Shown here piece after piece: positions 10,224-19,471 of a stretch of DNA of 50,159 bases; the stretch's first letter is position 1, and the number at the start of each line of letters is the position of its first letter. The notes under the pieces were generated by a model. The model was not told the DNA's origin. It saw only the letters and a list, made by a program, of their open reading frames with translations, and ran no database searches. The position numbers were made by a program, and so were the translations under genes. Location: assembly GCA_003136975.1 (NCBI GenBank), contig PLEG01000017.1:5069-55227 (forward strand), in the 5' to 3' direction. Origin of the DNA: Gemmatimonadota bacterium. GTDB taxonomy: Bacteria > Gemmatimonadota > Gemmatimonadetes > Gemmatimonadales > Gemmatimonadaceae.

Positions 10224-13200
10224 TTAGAATTGATAGCTGAGACGCGTGAACCACTCGCGCGGTGCGGGCGTCGCGAAGACGTCCTCCAAAACGATCTGTG
10301 CAATATTTCCGGTTGCACCGAACGACGTTGCCTCCGGATCGGAACCCTTGTATGGTCCGCGATATTTCGTCCAAAGTGCGAGGTTGCGACCGCCGGCCGT
10401 AATAGTCATTCCCGTCGTACCGAGCCGACGAGCAAGTGACGATGGCACTGTGAGCGACGCCGAAAGTTCTTGCAGCCGAAGGAAGTCACCTTTCCGCGTG
10501 TAGTCAGGAAGAAAATTCGTCGGGCTGAATACTGCGCCACTGGTCTCGTGTACGTGCGTTCCGAACAGGCGCACCCTCTCCAGAGCTGTATAGCCACCCT
10601 GGGCTTCCGACAGTAAACGGTTCCCCGAGTTCGCCAACACGACATCGCGGTAGTAATCGGCGAAGTCATTCACCACGAAGCCCACCTTGCTTAGCATGAG
10701 CCCATACAGACGAAGGTTCTTGAACAGAGTGACCGTCGTGCTAAACGAGCCTTCGAACTTCGGCAGGACGGTACCATCGTACTCGAGGGTATCGCTCATC
10801 ACAGCTCTATTGTTCGCCACGTCGATACTCCGGAAGTGGTACGACGCCGTCGCACCGAGCGGTAAGCCCGGCTTGAACACTGTGTTCAGGTTGCCGAAAG
10901 GAGCGATACCACCCAGCGACACAAGTCTGTTCTTCAGCGTAGACGCGTTGGCGGTCATCTCCCACGCCAGATTGCTCCGATCAATGGCCGTAGCACGCAG
11001 TGACACTTCGATACCCTTGTTGGACACCTTACCGGCGTTAGCAAAGGTGTAGCCAGTCTGTCCGCTGGCGAACCCAAGCGATGGTGGCTGCGGTACCTGC
11101 AGCAGCAGATCCTTGGTCTCCTTGTCGAAGACAGTGAACTCGAGGTTCGCCCGCTCCCCCAAGAATGACGCGTCGAACCCGTACTCCAGTTCCGTACCAC
11201 GCTCCGGTTTAAGATTGGGATTGCCTGCATTCAGTAGACTGAGCCCGGGCAGAATTGCGCCACCGGCCCCGATATATGGTGCGGAACTGTAGGTAGCGAG
11301 CGTGGCACCCGGCACCGGGGAACGACCGGATGTGCCATACGCGGCGCGCAGCCGCAACGTCGGAATCACTGACGACACACCGCTCCAGAATGGCTCCTTG
11401 GAGACCACGTACGATACGCCCACTTTGGGGAGGATGAACGTCGGCGCGTTTTTACCGAATGATGAGTTCTTGTCGACGCGCGTGCCAAGCTGTAGGTAGA
11501 GACGATCACTGAACGAGAGATCCTCCTCGAAGATCAGGCCGAGCGATCGTTGATCCGTCTGCTGCTGGCCACTAATTGCGGTCTTTGCAGCGAGTCCGGC
11601 AAGATTATTGTCGTTCGTGAGCAAACCTTGGCCAAGCGTGGTGAGCACGCTGATACTCTGCTTCGTGTACTGGGCACCGACAGTGAAGTCTGATGACATC
11701 TGGCCAGTGGCTCCGAAGTCCCGATGGATCTTTCCTGCATAATCGATAGTGTACAATGTCTGGCCAGATGCTACGTCGTTAACCGACCCCGCTGCAGGCA
11801 CACCGGTACCCAGTGGGTTAATCGGTGTGAATAGATGCGCCTTGGTCTGATCGACATCCGCGCCAGCGGTTAGTCGGTGACTAAACCAAGGCAGTGGGCT
11901 AAAGTTGATTGTCATGTGCGGAGTTGACTTAATCGTGTAGTAGTCGCCGATGACAGTCGCGAGATATGACATGGGTGTTGTTGGATCTGCCAGACCGCCA
12001 GAGAGAGACCCATCTGCGTTCTGCGTAACCGTCGTCGGCCTACCCAAATACGCGTTCAACATGGGCGAGGCACTGCCTTGATCTCCTACGGGAAGCTTGT
12101 TGTCTGCAAGGCTGAGCCCGAATCCCGCATCGATCAGCAGCTTGGGCGTCGCTGTCCAGTTGAAATTCGTGCGCCCGTTCTGTCTCGTAATTGAATTATT
12201 GGACCTTGTTCCAGGCTCGTTGGTCGCGGCGACGGATGCGAAGTACCCATAATTCTCGCCTCGTCCTACAACGTTATAATTGAACTTCGCACCAGTTCCG
12301 TTGTGGAAAACGTTATCGCGCTTCAAGACGTTCGTCGATATGACCGTACCTGGTGCCAGACCTTTGCAGAGCACAGCGCTGCTTGTGGGCGCCACCAGCG
12401 CTGCTGAGCAGACGCCGTAGGTACTCGGTGGATCGAAACCGGGAGTCGAACCGACGACGTCAACCGTCGCCGTCGATGACATACGCTGCGCACCGTTTCT
12501 CCCTTTCTTGGTTATGATCTGGATAACGCCTGAGGATGCTTCAGCCCCATATAAAGTCGCAGCAGCGGGCCCCTTGACGACTTCCACGCTCTCGATGTCG
12601 TCAGGGTTCAGACCACTCAACGGATTCTGCTGCTGACCGCCGACATCGATGAGACTTCTGGGCGCCGCATCGACGCGCACTCCGTCGATGAACACAAGTG
12701 GGGTATTGGAGAGCGAGATCGTGGACGGACCGCGAATGTAGGTACGCGGTGCGGCGCCCGCCGAACTATTTGGGGCTACGATATTCGCGCTACCGACACG
12801 GCCAGCAAGCATCTGAGACACATCGGAGACAGGTGCCTTGCTCTGAACGTCTGCGGCGTTAACCGAAGCGATTACCGCGGGCTGCGACACCCGCGTTGCG
12901 GGCCCCACTGTTCCAGTGACAACCATCGCCGTAAGGCTGGTCGCCACTGCGGGGAGCACGAAATCAAGCGTCACGGAGCCATTGGCTGGAACCGTTACCG
13001 ACCTAGTCAACGGCTGGTAGCCGATGCGCCGCGCCGTCACGGTATGCTGTCCAGCAGTGACACCGGAAATGCGATAGGTTCCCTCGTTGCCGGTGGTGGC
13101 ACCGAGACCTGTTCCGTTAACCTGTAGAGTCACTGCTGCTAGCGGGGTGCTCCCACCCCCCTCGGTCACTCGGCCGATGATCGTACCCACATCAGCGTCA

Positions 13201-13646
13201 TGGGGCGCCAGTGCCGACTTCGCCCATTTCACCAGAGTGGCGCGCCCGTCTGTTGTAAAGACTACATCCACTTCCGTGCTTGATAGCACACTCGTGAGTG
13301 CCGCAGCTACAGTGATCTCCTTCGCCCGAAGGCGCACACGTGTATCAAGCGGAATACTTCCGTCACTGTAAGCCAGGTACAGTCCAGCACGCTCCGAGAT
13401 CGTATCCAATGCGTGCTTCAGCGTGACGTTGTCCATCTCCAGCGTTATGCGTCGCTGTAACACCGGTGTTCGATTTACGTCGATCGGTACGTAGCTCGAT
13501 CCAGATTCAAGTAAAAGAGCTGGACTGCGCTGCGTACTGCTAAAGTTGAGATCCTGCGCCTGTACACTATCGCTACCCAGTACAGTCACAGCACACATAA
13601 CGATCCAGACAGACGAAACCATGCGATACACGATTGTCCTCTCCAT
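10224..13646 (-). CDS. SusC/RagA-family TonB-linked outer-membrane receptor with N-terminal STN domain and CarboxypepD_reg-like domain
   Basis: STN-like LEMDNVTLKHALDTISERAGLYLAYSD; IIGRVTEGGGSTPLAAVTLQVNGTGLGATTG; plug FIDGVRVD and SVEVVKGPAAATLYG; C-terminal LSYQF. Confidence 0.92.
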   Translation of the reverse strand: MERTIVYRMVSSVWIVMCAVTVLGSDSVQAQDLNFSSTQRSPALLLESGSSYVPIDVNRTPVLQRRITLEMDNVTLKHALDTISERAGLYLAYSDGSIPLDTRVRLRAKEITVAAALTSVLSSTEVDVVFTTDGRATLVKWAKSALAPHDADVGTIIGRVTEGGGSTPLAAVTLQVNGTGLGATTGNEGTYRISGVTAGQHTVTARRIGYQPLTRSVTVPANGSVTLDFVLPAVATSLTAMVVTGTVGPATRVSQPAVIASVNAADVQSKAPVSDVSQMLAGRVGSANIVAPNSSAGAAPRTYIRGPSTISLSNTPLVFIDGVRVDAAPRSLIDVGGQQQNPLSGLNPDDIESVEVVKGPAAATLYGAEASSGVIQIITKKGRNGAQRMSSTATVDVVGSTPGFDPPSTYGVCSAALVAPTSSAVLCKGLAPGTVISTNVLKRDNVFHNGTGAKFNYNVVGRGENYGYFASVAATNEPGTRSNNSITRQNGRTNFNWTATPKLLIDAGFGLSLADNKLPVGDQGSASPMLNAYLGRPTTVTQNADGSLSGGLADPTTPMSYLATVIGDYYTIKSTPHMTINFSPLPWFSHRLTAGADVDQTKAHLFTPINPLGTGVPAAGSVNDVASGQTLYTIDYAGKIHRDFGATGQMSSDFTVGAQYTKQSISVLTTLGQGLLTNDNNLAGLAAKTAISGQQQTDQRSLGLIFEEDLSFSDRLYLQLGTRVDKNSSFGKNAPTFILPKVGVSYVVSKEPFWSGVSSVIPTLRLRAAYGTSGRSPVPGATLATYSSAPYIGAGGAILPGLSLLNAGNPNLKPERGTELEYGFDASFLGERANLEFTVFDKETKDLLLQVPQPPSLGFASGQTGYTFANAGKVSNKGIEVSLRATAIDRSNLAWEMTANASTLKNRLVSLGGIAPFGNLNTVFKPGLPLGATASYHFRSIDVANNRAVMSDTLEYDGTVLPKFEGSFSTTVTLFKNLRLYGLMLSKVGFVVNDFADYYRDVVLANSGNRLLSEAQGGYTALERVRLFGTHVHETSGAVFSPTNFLPDYTRKGDFLRLQELSASLTVPSSLARRLGTTGMTITAGGRNLALWTKYRGPYKGSDPEATSFGATGNIAQIVLEDVFATPAPREWFTRLSYQF

Positions 13647-13660
13647 GAGGAATGAGAAAA

Positions 13661-14719
13661 TCAGGATGGCCACAACGTGACCACACGTCCGTGGCGCTCA
13701 ACGCGTAGGTGGAGCGCCAGCGCCAGGCGCCGTAGTGCATGCTCGGCGGACTCATCTTCGAATGACGCGGTCACTCTTCGTTCACTCATGGTGCGGTCTC
13801 TCAGGGTCACGTCCATGTCGTACCAACGCGACAGCTCGGGGACTACCTCTCGCAATTGCGTGCCATTGAATACAAGAGCGCCGCGCGTCCATGCCAGGTA
13901 CGATTGTAGGTCTACGTTCTGCATGACCTTCACTGTCCCCGCGGTGTCGAGTCGCGCGAGCATTCCTTGTGTGAGAGTTACTAGCGGCGGCGTACTGGCA
14001 GCGGCACTGCTTCGACGGACTGCCACAGTACCGGATGCCACTACCACGCGCATTCCGTGCATCTCCGGATAGTCCGTCACTACGAACTCGGTCCCGACAT
14101 CTTCAATGACGCCAGCGCTCGTACGTACCCGGAAGGGACGAGTGACGTCATGCTTGATGGAGAAGAACCCCGTGCCTTGCAGTAGCACCTCGCGCACACC
14201 AGAACCAGTGCCGAGCGTGGTCGGGAGCAGCAACCTGCTCCCAGGTCCAAGTCGCACGCGACTGCCATCCGCGAGGTCCAGCACAGCCTGTTGCCCGGGG
14301 AGCGTCACTACCTCGCGCATTCCGGTGGCCATCTGAGTTCCCGGATGTGTCGACGATCGTTCGCGCCACACCGTGGAACCGACGGCGAGCACCAGGATTG
14401 CCGCAGCCGCAAGGGCGCTGACGCGCCAGAGCGAATGCGGGCTCGATGGCGCGACGCTATTCGACTTCAGGCGACGTACCAGCATCGGCCGGGCTGGCTC
14501 TCCTTCCATGCGCGACTCGATGCGCCGCCAGACTACATCATTTGCATCGAAATTGACAGCGGGAGGGCGCGCCCAAGCCGTTCGCAATGCGTCAAGCATT
14601 ACGCGATGCTCTGGATCAGAGGCTATCCAGTGCTCGATCTCAGCGGACTCCGCTGGGCTGCACTCTCCGCTCAGGTAACGAGCGAGAATCGCCGGCGGGA
14701 CGTTATCGGACATGGTCAA
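13661..14719 (-). CDS. FecR-family anti-sigma regulator
   Basis: DUF4880-like N-term (ILARYLSGECSPAESAEIEHWIASDPEHR), single TM, FecR core (RVRTSAGVIEDVGTEFVV), STN-like C-term. Confidence 0.9.
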   Translation of the reverse strand: MTMSDNVPPAILARYLSGECSPAESAEIEHWIASDPEHRVMLDALRTAWARPPAVNFDANDVVWRRIESRMEGEPARPMLVRRLKSNSVAPSSPHSLWRVSALAAAAILVLAVGSTVWRERSSTHPGTQMATGMREVVTLPGQQAVLDLADGSRVRLGPGSRLLLPTTLGTGSGVREVLLQGTGFFSIKHDVTRPFRVRTSAGVIEDVGTEFVVTDYPEMHGMRVVVASGTVAVRRSSAAASTPPLVTLTQGMLARLDTAGTVKVMQNVDLQSYLAWTRGALVFNGTQLREVVPELSRWYDMDVTLRDRTMSERRVTASFEDESAEHALRRLALALHLRVERHGRVVTLWPS

Positions 14720-14816
14720 TACAGTGCGTACTTGGCATTGCCTGGAGTACGCCTGAGACTATCCCCGACCCTTACACGAGTTTTCCGAACGCCCACATCG
14801 TGGGCCGTTCCATGCC

Positions 14817-15497
14817 TTACTTACGCCATGGGGCGAGGCGTTGACGTAGCGCCGCAAGTGCACGCCCCATCTGCACTTCAACAGTCTTGACGGAGATCCC
14901 CATCATCCCCGCGACTTCTGCGTAGCTCCGGTGATGGTACCGATTGAGGACGAACACTTCGCGGCACCTATCTGGAAGACAATTCACCGCCCGCTCGATC
15001 GCGCTCTCCAAGTCCTGCGCGTCCAATAACTCTCCGACACTGGGGGTAGGAACGCCTGGAATGTCATTACGCTGCTCATGGAACAGTCGTTCGCGAAATC
15101 TGCTCTCGACCCGCTCGTGCCGGAGATAGCTTATCGCGCGATTGCGGGCTGCGCGGAAGAGATACGCATTGAGTGGTCCCGCGAAGTGCCAGTCGTATCG
15201 CTGCTCCCACAGGTGCAGGAACAGTTCTTGGAGTATCTCCTCAGTAACAGCGCGGGACCGCACGTGGCTCTCCACGAGAGCGCCGAGGTCGTTCTTGTAC
15301 TCCCTGAATACCGCTTCGAACGCGGCCGCATCACCCGTGCAGATACGCGCAACCCAGTCCCGATCTCGTTCCGCCACGTCATCTGCGACGATATAGGCAT
15401 CGGTATTAGTAGGGCCAATCTCCGTAGCGAGCTCGATGCGATGCGGGGAAGTCACTAGCGTATGCCGTGATATGGGCTGGGGCTGAAACACGAGCAT
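14817..15497 (-). CDS. ECF RNA polymerase sigma-70 factor
   Basis: Region 2 (FEAVFREYKNDLGALVESHV..TEEILQELFLHLWE) and region 4 (LPDRCREVFVLNRYHHRSYAEVAGMMGISVKTVEVQMGRALAALRQ). Confidence 0.93.
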   Translation of the reverse strand: MLVFQPQPISRHTLVTSPHRIELATEIGPTNTDAYIVADDVAERDRDWVARICTGDAAAFEAVFREYKNDLGALVESHVRSRAVTEEILQELFLHLWEQRYDWHFAGPLNAYLFRAARNRAISYLRHERVESRFRERLFHEQRNDIPGVPTPSVGELLDAQDLESAIERAVNCLPDRCREVFVLNRYHHRSYAEVAGMMGISVKTVEVQMGRALAALRQRLAPWRK

Positions 15498-15979
15498 ACA
15501 AGCTCATGCCCTAAAGATCGCGGCAACATACGACGAGAGTCCAGGCAATGCAAGTTTCACGGTGATTCATGCGATCACCTTGACGCCTGTGCTCTGCTCC
15601 ACAATTCAGCGAGACAGTTTCGGATGAGATATTGTCAGTCAAGCCCCTATCCGACCAGACCGCCGGCGGGCACGGAACCGGCCGCTGGACTTTGCGCGCT
15701 GATCTTAGATGGCACCCACATGCTGGACGCTGCAGCGACGGCAGATGCAATGAGTGGTAGCCGTATACACCGTTGTGCAGATCGCGCGAAGCGCAATCGA
15801 AGGACTCGCCCCGTTGAAAGCTGCGGGATCGAACGAACGCGGAAGATTTGGCTCATGACGGATCTCGGTGGTCGTACGTGATGACAGCGTAGACTGTCTC
15901 CCGCCAACGCACGCTGAGTGCCGCACGCGTCCGTTCCCTAAATCATGAATCCACAACAACTTGGCGATTCTATGGACGT

Positions 15980-16016
15980 GTATTGTCGCGTATTGTCGCG
16001 TATTGTCGCGCGACAA
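15980..16016. repeat. Three perfect 10-bp direct repeats (GTATTGTCGC) running into a 14-bp palindrome TTGTCGCGCGACAA
   Basis: Direct reading: units at 15980-15989, 15990-15999, 16000-16009; palindrome 16003-16016. Confidence 0.95.
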
Positions 16017-16061
16017 CACTTGCTCACAATGCGACTAGAAACCTGGCCGCTCGTCCCGGTA

Positions 16062-16130
16062 AAGCTGATATTAAAACCAAAAACCGCGCACCCGCACTCA
16101 CAGGTTTCCCCTGAGTGCGTGTGCGCGGTT
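16062..16130 (-). terminator. Strong long-stem intrinsic terminator for the DUF4142 gene
   Basis: AACCGCGCAC-C-CGCACTCA / TGAGTGCG-T-GTGCGCGGTT stem (16082-16130), followed on the minus strand by GGTTTTTGGTTTTAATATC. Confidence 0.85.
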
Positions 16131-16291
16131 CATGTCTGCAAGGAACGTCGGAGCCGTCCTCTGAATAAGGTACTTGAGCTCTGCCCTCTGCGTCGATCGC
16201 ATCGCCACGATCAAGCCATGCAGAATCGCTCGCGAGCGACGTTCCACTCCATCCAGGTACACGCGATCGATGTCGCGCCCCGTTGGGGCGC

Positions 16292-16912
16292 TTACATCTT
16301 CATCTTGCCTTGGATGGCCGTGATTCGGTCCAAGTGCGCCTGCACTTGTGGCTCAGTTGCAGTGAGTGCGGCCTTTAGGTCGGCGTTCTGCGCTGCACCT
16401 TCCGCGCGCTTCACCATGTCCAGAACGTATTGATGTCCCGCGACCTGCGCATTCACGTACGCTGAATCGAACGTGGCGCCCTTGGCGTCGGCGGTGAGCG
16501 CGACCGCTGTGGACTGATTCATCGCCATGATCGAATCGGCAGCGGCAGAATCAGGCGTGATGTTCAGCCGCTTGGCCAGCGCCACTCCGTCGTTCAGCAT
16601 CTTGGTGTGCGCGGCGACCATGTCGCGCGCAAACGATTTCACCGATGCATTGGTTGCCTTGCTCTCGGCCATCTTGCCCGCCGCGATCTCACCCTGGTTC
16701 GCGGCTCCCAACATCGCGAAGATTGCAGCGTCAGACATCGTTGCGGCCGGCGCCGGCACGTTCGTCGTGCTTGATGCAGCACCGGCAGCCATCGAAGTGT
16801 CGGCGCTGGCCATGGTCGTATCGGCCGCGTTATCGGTCTTCTTGCACGCTCCAAGCACCGTCACTGCGCCTAGCGCGAGTGCGAATGCAGTTTTCTTGGT
16901 CCCACGTACCAT
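16292..16912 (-). CDS. DUF4142 domain-containing (ferritin-like helical) lipoprotein
   Basis: MVRGTKKTAFALALGAVTVLGACKK lipobox; AKNDAxxxFAR-like body ESKATNASVKSFARDMVAAHTKMLNDG. Confidence 0.85.
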   Translation of the reverse strand: MVRGTKKTAFALALGAVTVLGACKKTDNAADTTMASADTSMAAGAASSTTNVPAPAATMSDAAIFAMLGAANQGEIAAGKMAESKATNASVKSFARDMVAAHTKMLNDGVALAKRLNITPDSAAADSIMAMNQSTAVALTADAKGATFDSAYVNAQVAGHQYVLDMVKRAEGAAQNADLKAALTATEPQVQAHLDRITAIQGKMKM

Positions 16913-16994
16913 GGTTGCCACCTCTTCGAGTTTGCCAGTTATGCCGTATTGGGCCTGCACTCGAAGAGGGGGCAAAATCCGTGCTAAACGCGGA

Positions 16995-17573
16995 TTACTC
17001 CGCCTTATGCGTGAGCTCCACATCCACGGTGAGCTTCACGTCGTTGGAAACCATCACGCCGCCTGCCTCGAGAACCTGGTTCCAGGTAAGGCCAAAATCC
17101 CGCCGATCGACGCGAAGTGTCGCGCTGAAGCCGGCCCGGTCGCTGCCCCACGGATCGCGACCCGTTCCCTCGCGAGTGACGTCCATCTCCACGGGCCGAG
17201 TTACGCCGCGAATGGTGACATCACCGGTGATGCGAAACTCACCGTCGCCCTTGGGCTTGATGGCCGTGCTGACGAACAGGATCTTCGGGTACTTTTCCAC
17301 GTCGAAGAAGTCGGCCGAGCGCAGATGCGTGTCGCGACCATCGTCGTGCGTGTTGATGCTGGCGGCCCCAATCTCAACCTTGATCCGGGATCCCTCAGGA
17401 GTGCCGTCCGTCACGACTGTCCCGGAAATGTCGGAAAAGCGACCCCTTACCTTGGAGATCATGAGGTGTGTGACGGCGAACTCGACGCCCGAATGGGCGG
17501 CGTCGATCTGCCATGTGCCAGCAGCCTGATTCGATGCTGCGGTCCCTGCGCTGCTTCCTGATGTGGCGGCCAT
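16995..17573 (-). CDS. YceI family protein
   Basis: GTWQIDAAHSGVEFAVTHLMISKVRGRFSDISGTV; DFFDVEKYPKILFVST; GDVTIRGVTRPVEMDVT. Confidence 0.93.
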   Translation of the reverse strand: MAATSGSSAGTAASNQAAGTWQIDAAHSGVEFAVTHLMISKVRGRFSDISGTVVTDGTPEGSRIKVEIGAASINTHDDGRDTHLRSADFFDVEKYPKILFVSTAIKPKGDGEFRITGDVTIRGVTRPVEMDVTREGTGRDPWGSDRAGFSATLRVDRRDFGLTWNQVLEAGGVMVSNDVKLTVDVELTHKAE

Positions 17574-17621
17574 TTTTCTGCTTCCTGGAAAACGGTTGGA
17601 GTAATTGAGTCTTGAAGATTC

Positions 17622-17675
17622 GAGTGACTAATCTTATACGAGCTACTATATTTCAATAAGTAACTATTGTCAATG
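17622..17675. promoter_or_regulatory. Three 18-bp-phased imperfect direct repeats (RAGYNACTA...) in the yceI/hxlR divergent intergenic region; candidate HxlR operator
   Basis: GAGTGACTA (17622), GAGCTACTA (17640), AAGTAACTA (17658). Confidence 0.5.
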
Positions 17676-17701
17676 CCCCACTATCCACTTACATACACTT
17701 T

Positions 17702-18046
17702 ATGAGCCAGGAATCGATTTGCCCCAGGTATCACAAGGCGGTCGAGCTTATTGGGCGTAGGTGGTCTGGCGCCATCATCAGCGCAATGCTGGGGGGTGAC
17801 ATCCGATACCACGAGATCCGCGATTCCGTCCCCGATATCAGCGACCGGATGCTCGCTGAGCGGCTGCGCGAGCTCGAAGCCGAAGGTGTGGTCGATCGCC
17901 ATGTATTCCCAACCACGCCAGTTCGAATCGAATACGAACTGACCGCCAAGGGCCGCGCACTCGAAGCGGCGATCGTCGCGATCGAGCAGTGGGCGAACAA
18001 GTGGATCGAGCCGGCCGCGGTAGTCGCCGGATCCAGCGGCCGCTGA
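17702..18046 (+). CDS. HxlR-family winged-helix transcriptional regulator
   Basis: CPRYHKAVELIGRRWSGAIISAMLGGDIRYHEIRDSVPDISDRMLAERLRELEAEGVVDR. Confidence 0.93.
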   Translation: MSQESICPRYHKAVELIGRRWSGAIISAMLGGDIRYHEIRDSVPDISDRMLAERLRELEAEGVVDRHVFPTTPVRIEYELTAKGRALEAAIVAIEQWANKWIEPAAVVAGSSGR

Positions 18047-18110
18047 TCCATCTTCGTTGCGGGCCGCCAGAAGTCGTGGCGGCGTAGTCCTTGAACAATC
18101 GGACCGCGGC

Positions 18111-19454
18111 ATGATTATGACCGCACCCCCGCCCCCAGCATCCCCCATCTCCCATCGCCGCGGGCCCAGTATTGGCCGCGCGCTCAGCAGCCGCAACTAC
18201 CGCCTGTTCTTCAGCGGCCAGACTGTCTCACTGGTTGGCACCTGGATCACCAGGATCGCCACAAGCTGGCTGGTCTATCGGCTCACTGGCTCCGCCTTCC
18301 TGCTCGGCCTCGTCAGCTTCTGCAGCCAGATCCCCACGCTGCTGATCACTCCCTTCAGCGGTGTTCTGATCGACAGATGGAACCGTCACACGGTTCTGGT
18401 CGTGACGCAGCTGTTGTCGATGCTACAATCGCTGGCGCTCGCGGTATTGGCGTTCAGCGGCAAGATCACGGTCACGGAGATCCTGATTCTTCAGTTGGTT
18501 CAGGGATGCATCAACGCATTCGACACGCCGGCTCGGCAGGCCTTTGTTGTGGAGATGGTGGAGGATCGCAGCCATCTCTCCAACGCGATAGCGCTCAATT
18601 CGACCATGGTGAACGCGAGCCGCATCATCGGCCCGTCCATTGGCGGCGTGATAATCGCCCTCGCTGGCGAGGGGTGGTGTTTCATGATCGACGCGATCTC
18701 GTACGTAGCGGTCATCGCGTCGTTGCTGGCGATGCACGTGACGCGCGCCGAGCGTGAGCCGCGAACCACGCGTGTACTGGAAGAGCTGCGGACAGGATTG
18801 CTGTACATCAAGGGATCACTACCAATTCGCACGTCGCTGATTCTTCTCGCGATAGTCAGCACGATGAGCATGCCATATACAGTGCTCATGCCAGCAATCG
18901 CGACGCAGACGTTGCACGGCGGCGCCCACACACTCGGTTTTCTGATGACCGCGTCCGGAGTTGGCGCGCTCATTGGCGCGCTCTATCTCGCGTCGCGACT
19001 GTCGGTGGTTGGGCTCGAAGACGTGAGCGCCGCGGCAACCGTGTGCTTTGGGCTCGGGTTGATCGGATTCGCGCTGTCGCATGTGTTGTGGCTATCGCTC
19101 GCCATTCTTCCCATTGTTGGCGCGGGATTCATGGTGCAGATGGCGTCAATGAACACAATAATCCAGACGCTCGTGGAAGAACGCTTGCGTGGACGCGTGA
19201 TGGCGTTCTACGTAATGGCGTTCCTCGGAACGGCTCCAATCGGGAGCCTCCTCGCGGGAATAGTCGCCGCGAGGATCGGATCGGAATACACGATCCTGTT
19301 CGGTGGCTCGGTATCGGTAGCGGCTGGAATCTGGTTCGCGAGCAGGCTACCGAAGCTGCGTGCCGTGATGCATCCGATCTACGTAACGCGAGGTGCAATG
19401 CCCGCGCCGTCGGTCGCGGACATGGACGACGGGGCGGAGTCGCTCATACCGTAA
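18111..19454 (+). CDS. MFS transporter (EntS/MFS_3-like)
   Basis: SRNYRLFFSGQTVSLVGTWITRIATSWLVYRLTGSAFLLGL; about 12 hydrophobic segments. Confidence 0.9.
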   Translation: MIMTAPPPPASPISHRRGPSIGRALSSRNYRLFFSGQTVSLVGTWITRIATSWLVYRLTGSAFLLGLVSFCSQIPTLLITPFSGVLIDRWNRHTVLVVTQLLSMLQSLALAVLAFSGKITVTEILILQLVQGCINAFDTPARQAFVVEMVEDRSHLSNAIALNSTMVNASRIIGPSIGGVIIALAGEGWCFMIDAISYVAVIASLLAMHVTRAEREPRTTRVLEELRTGLLYIKGSLPIRTSLILLAIVSTMSMPYTVLMPAIATQTLHGGAHTLGFLMTASGVGALIGALYLASRLSVVGLEDVSAAATVCFGLGLIGFALSHVLWLSLAILPIVGAGFMVQMASMNTIIQTLVEERLRGRVMAFYVMAFLGTAPIGSLLAGIVAARIGSEYTILFGGSVSVAAGIWFASRLPKLRAVMHPIYVTRGAMPAPSVADMDDGAESLIP

Positions 19455-19471
19455 CCCGCACGCGCAATCGG

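Noticed and set aside
15980-16016. Possible CRISPR-like repeat
   Set aside because: Only three contiguous 10-bp units with no spacers and no cas genes nearby.
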